DNA of 32,061 nt from an uncultured Pelagibacteraceae bacterium (lineage in GTDB: Bacteria; Pseudomonadota; Alphaproteobacteria; Pelagibacterales; Pelagibacteraceae), in the NCBI GenBank assembly GCA_902568875.1, contig CACFSG010000009.1, positions 1 to 32,061 of the forward strand, written 5' to 3'. Numbering within the stretch: the first letter of the stretch is position 1; each line of letters begins with the position of its first letter. The position numbers were made by a program, and so were the translations under genes. Of this stretch, positions 26,099 through 32,061 are shown piece after piece. The notes under the pieces are model-generated. The model searched no databases, was not told where the DNA came from, and saw nothing but the letters and a program-made list of their open reading frames with translations.

Positions 26099-26883
26099 TG
26101 TCTAATCAATATGAAGTTTTGGGAAAAGCTCCTGTAGCTGGAGATTTAAAAAAACTAACATCATCAGATATACATCTTACAATAAAAAATTTAAATGCTG
26201 GTTATGGTAAAATGGAAATTTTACATAATTTTGATTTATTTGTAAGTAAAGCTCAATCCCTTTGTTTAATTGGGCCAAATGGAGCTGGTAAATCTACTAT
26301 ACTTCATTCGATTTATGGTTTTACCAATATTTTTTCTGGTAAAATTGAAATTAATGGTAAGGAAATAACAAATTTAACGCCAGCAGAGAAGCTTAAATCA
26401 GTTGGTATAGCTTACATTTTACAAGATAATTCTGTTTTTCCCGATATGACAGTTGAAGAAAATTTACTTATGGGTGGTTTTATTAAGGATAAATCCGAGG
26501 AGTCATTTGAAGAAGCAGAAAAGGTTTTGCAAAAATATGAGAGATTAAGAAATAGAAGGGGTCAACCAGCCAAAGTTTTGTCTGGAGGTGAAAGAAGATT
26601 ATTGGAAATATCAAGAGCATTAGTAATGAAACCTTCAGTACTATTAGTTGATGAACCTTCAATAGGTTTAGAGCCAAAATATATTGATATGGTGTTTGAA
26701 ATTTTAAGAGATCTTCAACAAAATGAGAAAAAAACAATTATCTTAGTTGAACAAAATGCTAAAAAAGGTCTAGAGTTTGCAGACATAGGCTATGTTTTAG
26801 TTTCAGGTCAAACGGCAATAGCTGGTAAAGGAGATGATCTTTTAAATAATCCAGATGTAGGTCGCCTATTTTTAGGTGGCTAA
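26098..26883 (+). CDS. livF: HAAT ABC transporter ATPase LivF (with N-terminal extension)
   Basis: This is the second ATPase of the importer. The 261-residue protein has Walker A GPNGAGKST near residue 60, Q-loop region YILQDNSVFPDMTVEENL, signature LSGGERRLLEI, Walker B VLLVDEPSIGLEP and switch region LVEQNAKKGLEFAD. It ends VGRLFLGG, the LivF terminus. LivF proteins are usually about 235 residues. Here about 25 additional residues precede the first strand (LTIKNLNAGYGKMEIL), and the start codon is fixed by the one-base overlap with livG. The catalytic motifs are complete. Confidence 0.94.
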   Translation: MSNQYEVLGKAPVAGDLKKLTSSDIHLTIKNLNAGYGKMEILHNFDLFVSKAQSLCLIGPNGAGKSTILHSIYGFTNIFSGKIEINGKEITNLTPAEKLKSVGIAYILQDNSVFPDMTVEENLLMGGFIKDKSEESFEEAEKVLQKYERLRNRRGQPAKVLSGGERRLLEISRALVMKPSVLLVDEPSIGLEPKYIDMVFEILRDLQQNEKKTIILVEQNAKKGLEFADIGYVLVSGQTAIAGKGDDLLNNPDVGRLFLGG

Positions 26884-26885
26884 TA

Positions 26886-27590
26886 ATGATTAATTTAAAA
26901 TATTTTTTCAAAGGTTTTGCATCAATAAAAGGTGTTGGTAGTCCAGCTATAGCATTAGGCGCAAGTTTTATTGCAATCGGAGCATTATTAAAAAATTTAG
27001 GCTTTTCAATTCAAGAAAGTATTTTTTCTACTTTCTTAACTTATGCACTACCTGGTTCATTAGTTATGGCAGAGTCAATGCTTATAGGAGCTTCTCTAAT
27101 AAATATTTTTATCGCTGTATGGTTAGTTAATGCAAGACTTTATCCAATGACGGTATCATTAATGCCACTGTTAATGCATAAAAATCAACCAAGATGGAAA
27201 TATTATTTATCATGTCATTTTATAGCGGTTTCATCGTGGCTAATTATGAAAGATAATTATGAAAATATAGGAAAAGAAAATAGAATTGATTTTTGGATAG
27301 GAATTGGAACAGCAACTTGGTCAGTAGCAATTGTTTCAACTGTTATTGGTTATGTTGCCTCTGATTTTTTAAATAAAGATATACTTATTGGCTTAGCGAT
27401 TGTTAATCCAATTTACTTCATATGCATGATGATAGGAGCAATGAAAACAATACAAATAAGTTTATCTGTAGCTTTGGGGACGATCTTAGGTCCAGCATTT
27501 TACTTCTTATCTCCTGAGTGGTGTATCTTGTTTGGAGGATTTACAGCAGGCACAATTGCATTTTTGTTTGGAGAAAAAAATGGCAAATAA
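26886..27590 (+). CDS. azlC: AzlC-family branched-chain amino-acid exporter subunit
   Basis: AzlC is the larger membrane subunit of the AzlCD exporter, which expels branched-chain amino acids (or analogues) when they accumulate. The 234-residue protein has about six helices, with typical motifs near FSTFLTYALPGSLVMAES (AzlC N-terminal repeat), VNARLYPMTVSLMPLL and the mid-protein region with ATWSVAIVSTVIGYV. It starts two bases after the livF stop and overlaps azlD by 11 bases. Pairing an importer with an exporter for the same class of solutes in one operon suggests overflow control. The substrate is inferred from the family and context. Confidence 0.9.
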   Translation: MINLKYFFKGFASIKGVGSPAIALGASFIAIGALLKNLGFSIQESIFSTFLTYALPGSLVMAESMLIGASLINIFIAVWLVNARLYPMTVSLMPLLMHKNQPRWKYYLSCHFIAVSSWLIMKDNYENIGKENRIDFWIGIGTATWSVAIVSTVIGYVASDFLNKDILIGLAIVNPIYFICMMIGAMKTIQISLSVALGTILGPAFYFLSPEWCILFGGFTAGTIAFLFGEKNGK

Positions 27591-27903
27591 TATTTTAATT
27601 GTAATTTTTGTTACCTCATTAGCAACTTATTTATCTAGATTTTTAGGCGTTGTCAGTGCAGAAAAAATTAAAGAAACATCCAAAATGTTTAGATGGTTTA
27701 ACTGTCTTGCATATTCTACCCTAGCAGCTTTAATTGCAAGAATATTAACTTTTCCCTCAGGAACTTTATCTGAGGTAGATTATTTAATTAGAATTATTGT
27801 AGTTATTTTATCAATAGCTATTTTTTATCTAACTAAAAAAAATTTAGTTTACCCTACACTTTTCTCTGTTATCATATTATCATTTTTTAGTAGTTATTTA
27901 TGA
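27580..27903 (+). CDS. azlD: AzlD-family branched-chain amino-acid exporter subunit
   Basis: This is the small membrane partner of AzlC. From ATG 27580 it has 107 residues and about four helices, with the AzlD pattern ATYLSRFLGVVSAEK near the N-terminus and YSTLAALIARILT in the second helix. The frame is open upstream to another ATG at 27532, but the first 16 residues from there are polar, Gln-rich and coded by the azlC sequence in another frame. The start at 27580 gives the normal AzlD length. The stop overlaps the start of the next gene by four bases (ATGA). Confidence 0.88.
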   Translation: MANNILIVIFVTSLATYLSRFLGVVSAEKIKETSKMFRWFNCLAYSTLAALIARILTFPSGTLSEVDYLIRIIVVILSIAIFYLTKKNLVYPTLFSVIILSFFSSYL

Positions 27904-28814
27904 TCGAAACAATTGATGGATTTGAAATTTCACCTAACAAATTATCTTCTAGAATAATTGATATAAAAATAAAAAATGAAACAATAGAAAAATTAATTTT
28001 TCCTTTTAAAAAATTCGATTTAACTGCAATTGAATACAAACCCTTTACTAGATTTACAATTGCAAAAAGTTTGGATGATTTAAGTCAAAATAAACTTAGT
28101 ATTTTATTAAATAGAATTATTAGAAATAGAAAATATGGTTGTTTTATAATTGGTCCAGAAGATAAAAACTCAAATATCAATGATATTTTTTTAGTTAAAT
28201 TATCAACAGCAATCTCTCATTTAATAGGTAATCCCAATCACGATTCTATGGCAGGAAAATATTATGCAAGATTCCATGTTAAGCATGAGGATAAAAGCGA
28301 CTCATATTTAAGGAAAGCTTATATAAATATGGATCTTCATACTGATGGAACTTATATAAAAGAAGTTACTGATTGGCTTTTAATGACAAAGATAGAAGAA
28401 AAAAATGTTGAAGGAGGAGAGACAGCAATGTTACATTTGGATGATTGGGAATATTGTGATGAATTATTTAACGATCCAATAGGAAAAGAAAATTTTTTAT
28501 GGTCTTCTCCTAAAAGTAAAAATATAGATTATAAAGTTGAACATCCAGTATTTTCAAAAGATGAAAATGGTAAACCACAAATTTCCTATATTGATCAATT
28601 CCCGGAACCAAAAAATATGTCACAAGGAAATTTTTTACAAAAATTGTCAGACTGTTTGGAGGAAAGTACAAATAAAGTGATAACTAAACTCCCAGTAGGT
28701 TCAACTATAGTAGCAAACAATTATTTTTGGCTACATGGGAGACGTCCTTTTAAAGAAAATAAAGATTTAAGCAGAGAACTCTTAAGAATTAGGGGTTCAT
28801 TTTTTAAAAATTAA
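27900..28814 (+). CDS. glaH: Glutarate 2-hydroxylase (CsiD/GlaH family)
   Basis: This is an Fe(II)/2-oxoglutarate-dependent oxygenase of the CsiD family. The E. coli member hydroxylates glutarate, a lysine-degradation product, to L-2-hydroxyglutarate with loss of CO2 from 2-oxoglutarate. The 304-residue protein has the iron ligands H147 and D149 (DLHTDGTY) and distal H279 (WLHGRRPF). It also has the C-terminal RELLRIRG pattern (R296 and R298), matching the two Arg that bind 2OG and substrate. Family stretches MAGKYYARF, SDSYLRKA, ISYIDQFPEPK and LHLDDWEYCDELF agree well with CsiD as I recall it. It overlaps azlD by four bases. No L-2-hydroxyglutarate oxidase (lhgO) is visible in this window. 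A different dicarboxylate substrate is possible, but CsiD/GlaH identity is strong. Confidence 0.9.
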   Translation: MIETIDGFEISPNKLSSRIIDIKIKNETIEKLIFPFKKFDLTAIEYKPFTRFTIAKSLDDLSQNKLSILLNRIIRNRKYGCFIIGPEDKNSNINDIFLVKLSTAISHLIGNPNHDSMAGKYYARFHVKHEDKSDSYLRKAYINMDLHTDGTYIKEVTDWLLMTKIEEKNVEGGETAMLHLDDWEYCDELFNDPIGKENFLWSSPKSKNIDYKVEHPVFSKDENGKPQISYIDQFPEPKNMSQGNFLQKLSDCLEESTNKVITKLPVGSTIVANNYFWLHGRRPFKENKDLSRELLRIRGSFFKN

Positions 28815-28848
28815 TCTATCATCTTAAAAAGAAAAAATTTACAAATTT

Positions 28849-29616
28849 ATGAAACTCGGATTTATTGGAACAGGAAAAATAGCTTCATCTGTTATAATAG
28901 GAATTTGCAACTCTAAAATAGAATATAATCAAATAATAATATCTCCAAGGAACAGAAAAATTGCAAATAGCTTAAAAAGAAGATTTAAGAAAATTTCTAT
29001 TGCAAAAAATAATCAAGAAATAGTCGATAAGTCAAACTGGGTATTTTTATCTGTTACACCAAAAGTAGGTGAGAAAATAATTAAACGTTTAAAATTTAAA
29101 GCTAGTCAGACAGTTGTAAGCTTTATTTCAACAATAAATCTTTCGGAGCTTAAAAAAATGATTAAAGTGAAATCTAAAATTGTTAGAGCAATTCCACTTC
29201 CACCAATATCACTTAAGAAAGGCCCCGTTCCTATTTGTCCACCTAATAAAAAAGTTAAGAATTTTTTTGATAAAATTGGATCTACAATTGAAATTAAAAA
29301 TGAAAAATTATCTATAAACTTTTGGTCTACTTCAGGAATGATGGCATCTTATTATGATATGTTAAGAGTAATAAGTGATTGGTTAGTAAAAAAAGGAATT
29401 AAAAGACAAGATGCTCAAAAATATATCACCACATTATTTTTGGCATTATCTGAAGATGCAGTAGTTAATTCACAAAAAGAATTAAAATATTTAGTTAAAG
29501 AGTCCCAAACACCAAAAGGATTAAATGAGCAAGGTTTAAAAATAATGAGCAAAAAAGGTGTTTATAAATCAGTAATCAATACTTTAAATAGTATTCATAA
29601 AAGATTAAATAAATAA
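28849..29616 (+). CDS. Pyrroline-5-carboxylate reductase-like NAD(P) oxidoreductase
   Basis: This is a dehydrogenase of the ProC/NADP-oxidoreductase superfamily, function uncertain. The N-terminal Rossmann fold shows GFIGTGKIASSV from residue 4. SVTPKVGEKIIKRL follows and then RAIPLPPI, the spot where ProC has Arg-Ala-Met-Pro-Asn-Thr-Pro. The helical dimerisation domain is present, but key ProC residues differ: the Ser-Gly-Pro-Ala motif is S162-G-M-M, and the Thr-Ser-Pro-Gly-Gly-Thr-Thr loop is Q220-TPKGLNEQ. The 255-residue length is slightly below ProC (about 270). It lies 34 bp after glaH and three bases before livG of the second transporter. A changed substrate is more likely than true proline synthesis. 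Confidence 0.75.
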   Translation: MKLGFIGTGKIASSVIIGICNSKIEYNQIIISPRNRKIANSLKRRFKKISIAKNNQEIVDKSNWVFLSVTPKVGEKIIKRLKFKASQTVVSFISTINLSELKKMIKVKSKIVRAIPLPPISLKKGPVPICPPNKKVKNFFDKIGSTIEIKNEKLSINFWSTSGMMASYYDMLRVISDWLVKKGIKRQDAQKYITTLFLALSEDAVVNSQKELKYLVKESQTPKGLNEQGLKIMSKKGVYKSVINTLNSIHKRLNK

Positions 29617-29619
29617 TTA

Positions 29620-30405
29620 ATGTCTGAAAACATCCTAGAGATCAGCAATCTATCAAAATATTTTGGGGGTTTAGCAGCAGTCTCTGACTGTTCTCTAAAA
29701 GTAAAAAAGGGAACAATTACTGGTATCATTGGTCCTAATGGATCTGGTAAAACAACTTTGTTTAATTTAATTGCTGGTAATTTAAAGTCATCATCAGGTA
29801 GCGTAATGTTTAATAATGAAAATATTACAGATGTTCCTTCTTATGAATTATTTTCAAAAGGATTACTAAGAACGTTTCAAATAGCACATGAGTTTACAAA
29901 TTTATCCGTTTTAGAAAATTTAATGATGGTTCCAGGCAATCAATCTGGAGAAAAATTAATGAATGCTTTGTTAAAGCCTTCATTGGTTGCAAAAGAAGAA
30001 AGTCAAATAAAAGAAAAAGCTATGGAGGTTGTTGATTTTTTAAATTTAAGTCATTTGAAAAATGAATTAGCTGGAAATTTATCTGGAGGACAAAAAAAAT
30101 TATTGGAATTAGGTAGAACGATGATGGTTGATGCTAAATTAGTTTTATTGGATGAAGTTGGTGCAGGAGTTAATAGAACTTTACTAAAAGATCTTGGTAC
30201 AGCTATAGAGAAATTAAATAAAGAAAAAGGCTATACTTTTTGTATGATTGAACACGATATGGATTTCATAGGAAGATTATGTGATCCAGTAATTGTTATG
30301 GCTGAAGGATCTGTCCTTTTTAAAGGATCAGTTGAGGATGCGAAAAAAGATGAAAAAGTTATTGAAAGTTATTTGGGTAGAGGTTCAAAATTAAAGGATA
30401 ATTAG
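29620..30405 (+). CDS. livG: Second HAAT ABC transporter ATPase LivG
   Basis: This is the ATPase of a second amino-acid/urea-type importer. The 261-residue protein has Walker A GPNGSGKTT near residue 36, LLRTFQIAHEF (the LivG hallmark position), signature LSGGQKKLLEL and Walker B LVLLDEVGAGVN. Val follows the catalytic Asp-Glu instead of the more common Pro, a variation seen in LivG proteins. The switch region is MIEHDMDFIG and the end is IESYLGRGSK. It differs clearly from the livG at 25358, so the two systems are distinct, not a recent duplication. The gene starts three bases after the ProC-like gene stop; livF follows after two bases. Confidence 0.92.
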   Translation: MSENILEISNLSKYFGGLAAVSDCSLKVKKGTITGIIGPNGSGKTTLFNLIAGNLKSSSGSVMFNNENITDVPSYELFSKGLLRTFQIAHEFTNLSVLENLMMVPGNQSGEKLMNALLKPSLVAKEESQIKEKAMEVVDFLNLSHLKNELAGNLSGGQKKLLELGRTMMVDAKLVLLDEVGAGVNRTLLKDLGTAIEKLNKEKGYTFCMIEHDMDFIGRLCDPVIVMAEGSVLFKGSVEDAKKDEKVIESYLGRGSKLKDN

Positions 30406-30407
30406 TA

Positions 30408-31115
30408 ATGGCATTTTTTGAAGGTAATAAGATGACTGGTGGATATGGAAGTGGTCCAGATATAATTAATTCATGCTCCGTAAATGTTGAAAGAGGTGAA
30501 ATAGTTTCAATTCTTGGACCAAATGGTGCTGGAAAATCTACAGCTATGAAAGCAATGTTGGGTTTATTAAATTTAAAATCCGGATCAATTATTATTGATG
30601 GAAAAGATATTTCAAAACTATCACCTCAAGATAGAGTAAAAGAGGGCATTTCATTTGTACCTCAAACAAAAAATGTTTTTGCAGGTATGACAGTTGAAGA
30701 AAATTTAGAGATGGGAGCTTTTTTAATAAATAGTGATTTTAAATCAGTGATAGATGAAATTTATGACCTATTTCCAATACTTAAAGAAAAAAGAAGTCAG
30801 TTAGTTGGAGAATTATCTGGAGGTCAAAGGCAGCAAGTAGCACTGGGTAGGGCATTAATGATCAAACCATCAGTTTTAATGCTTGATGAGCCAACAGCAG
30901 GCGTTTCACCTATAGTTATGGATGAATTGTTTGATCATATAATTAAAGTTAAGAGAACCAATGTTGCAATTTTGATGGTTGAACAAAATGCTAAACAAGC
31001 ATTGAATATTTCTGATAGAGGCTATGTTTTAGTTACAGGAGAAAATCGTTATTCTGGAACTGGAAAAGAATTATTAGATGATCCAAGAGTAAGAAGCTCT
31101 TTTTTAGGTGGTTAA
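30408..31115 (+). CDS. livF: Second HAAT ABC transporter ATPase LivF
   Basis: This is the partner ATPase in the second importer. At 235 residues it has the normal LivF length, without the N-terminal extension of the livF at 26098. Walker A is GPNGAGKST near residue 38, the Q-loop region is FVPQTKNVFAGMTVEENL, the signature is LSGGQRQQVAL, Walker B is VLMLDEPTAGVSP and the switch region is MVEQNAKQALNI. The C-terminus is VRSSFLGG. It is followed after one base by a LivH-type permease gene, giving the order livG-livF-livH, opposite to the permease-first order of the first system. Confidence 0.93.
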   Translation: MAFFEGNKMTGGYGSGPDIINSCSVNVERGEIVSILGPNGAGKSTAMKAMLGLLNLKSGSIIIDGKDISKLSPQDRVKEGISFVPQTKNVFAGMTVEENLEMGAFLINSDFKSVIDEIYDLFPILKEKRSQLVGELSGGQRQQVALGRALMIKPSVLMLDEPTAGVSPIVMDELFDHIIKVKRTNVAILMVEQNAKQALNISDRGYVLVTGENRYSGTGKELLDDPRVRSSFLGG

Positions 31116-31116
31116 T

Positions 31117-32061
31117 ATGGATTTCTTAAATGCAATTATTCTTTTGTTAAATTATATTTTTGTGCCAGCCTTAGCATATGGATCTCAGTTAGCATTAGGT
31201 GCAATTTTTGTAACTTTAATTTATGGAATTCTAAGATTCGCAAATTTTGCTACAGGAGACATGATGTCTTTTGGAACAATGTTTACTATCTTATTTACCT
31301 GGTATTTTCAATCTGTTGGTATCAGTCTTGGAGTTTTACCAACAGCTCTCTTAGCAATTCCTTTTGCTATTGTTTTTATGGTTAGTTATATGCTCCTTAT
31401 AGATAAATTTGTTTTTAAATATTACAGAGTCAACAAAAGTCCACCAGTTCAATTAGCAATGGTAAGTATCGGTGTGATGTTTGTAACTCAAGCTGTTGTA
31501 AGAATAATAATAGGCCCTTCTGATAGAAGATTTTTTGATGGTGAAAAATTTTTGATTAGAGCAGGAGAATTTAAAGAAATGACAGGTTTGAATGAGGGAC
31601 TGGCAATAAAATCAACTCAAGTCATTACAATTTTGGTTACTTTAATTCTCGTTTCTACTCTTTTTTGGTTTTTAAACAAAACTAAAACTGGAAAGAGTAT
31701 GAGAGCATATTCTGATAATGAAGATTTAGCATTACTCTCTGGAATTGATCCAAAAAAAATAGTCATGATAACTTGGATTATTGCAGGTATTTTAGCTACA
31801 ATTGGTGGAGCACTTTATGGTTTAGACAAAAGTTTTAAACCTTTTACGTACTTTAATAATATGCTTCCAATATTTGCTGCTGCAATTGTAGGAGGTATTG
31901 GAAATCCTTTTGGAGCATTCTTAGGAGGCTATGTAATAGCTTTTTCAGAAATACTTTTGACATATGCTTACAAAAAATTTTTTATGTATATATTGCCAGA
32001 AAGCATGGAACCAAATGGACTGGTACAGTTACTTTCAACTGATTATAAATTTGCGGTATCT
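31117..32061 (+). CDS. livH: Second HAAT ABC transporter permease LivH (3' end outside window)
   Basis: The frame starts at ATG 31117, one base after the livF stop, and stays open to the window edge (315 codons, no stop). The protein begins MDFLNAIILLLNYIFVPALA and has about eight helices. LivH marks are ILRFANFATGDMMSFGTMF near residues 45-60, the coupling loop GKSMRAYSDNEDLALLSGID and FAAAIVGGIGNPFGAFLGGY. Most LivH proteins have about 290-310 residues, so this one either has a C-terminal extension or ends just outside the window. Residues after the last helix (PESMEPNGLVQLL and beyond) look like an extra tail. The remaining parts of this transporter (livM and a binding protein) are expected to follow but are not seen. 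Confidence 0.9.
   Translation, partial: MDFLNAIILLLNYIFVPALAYGSQLALGAIFVTLIYGILRFANFATGDMMSFGTMFTILFTWYFQSVGISLGVLPTALLAIPFAIVFMVSYMLLIDKFVFKYYRVNKSPPVQLAMVSIGVMFVTQAVVRIIIGPSDRRFFDGEKFLIRAGEFKEMTGLNEGLAIKSTQVITILVTLILVSTLFWFLNKTKTGKSMRAYSDNEDLALLSGIDPKKIVMITWIIAGILATIGGALYGLDKSFKPFTYFNNMLPIFAAAIVGGIGNPFGAFLGGYVIAFSEILLTYAYKKFFMYILPESMEPNGLVQLLSTDYKFAVS

Noticed and set aside
27532-27579. Longer azlD start
   Set aside because: The extra 16 residues are polar and come from the out-of-frame azlC coding sequence. AzlD proteins begin near the ATG at 27580.

Overview
This is an AT-rich, gene-dense stretch of a streamlined alphaproteobacterial genome. Its closest likeness is the SAR11 / Candidatus Pelagibacter group. 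The grounds are recognition rather than a search: very Lys/Ile/Asn-rich proteins, stop/start overlaps of 1-11 bases, almost no intergenic DNA, ABC uptake systems beside biosynthesis genes, and no mobile elements, CRISPR array, tRNA or rRNA that I can see. Every gene but one (a glutaredoxin) lies on the + strand.

Layout. (1) 1-875: 3' part of miaA (tRNA modification). (2) 929-4285: ilvB-ilvN-ilvC, the first two steps of branched-chain amino acid synthesis. (3) 4362-9561: a peptide/nickel-type ABC importer (binding protein, two permeases, one fused double ATPase), with a 13-bp stem-loop after the binding-protein gene. (4) 9665-16997: leuA (leucine branch), followed with no spacer by the rod-shape operon mreB-mreC-mreD-mrdA-rodA. 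MreC has an unusual C-terminal coiled-coil plus a two-cysteine tail. (5) 17047-20134: a DadA-like FAD oxidoreductase, an EamA transporter and a D-2-hydroxyacid dehydrogenase, tightly coupled. (6) 20161-21119: msrB, a small unknown membrane protein and, convergent, a glutaredoxin with a CNYC active site. (7) 21120-21422: the only sizeable non-coding stretch (303 bp), ending in a terminator-like hairpin two bases before the likely start of a LysE-family exporter. (8) 22125-27903: a complete branched-chain/polar amino-acid (HAAT) ABC importer with an intrinsic terminator after its binding-protein gene, overlapping into azlC-azlD (branched-chain amino-acid exporter). (9) 27900-32061: a CsiD/GlaH-type glutarate 2-hydroxylase, a divergent ProC-like dehydrogenase and the start of a second HAAT system (livG, livF, livH running off the window).

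How the parts fit. The window combines amino-acid synthesis (ilvBNC, leuA), import (one peptide and two HAAT transporters), export (LysE, AzlCD, possibly EamA) and oxidation (DadA-like, GlaH, ProC-like) with the peptidoglycan elongation machinery. Nothing here is clearly a new defence or mobile system. The points most worth checking are the structured leader before the LysE-family gene, the MreC C-terminal extension, the setting of glaH without a visible lhgO, and the divergent ProC-like protein.
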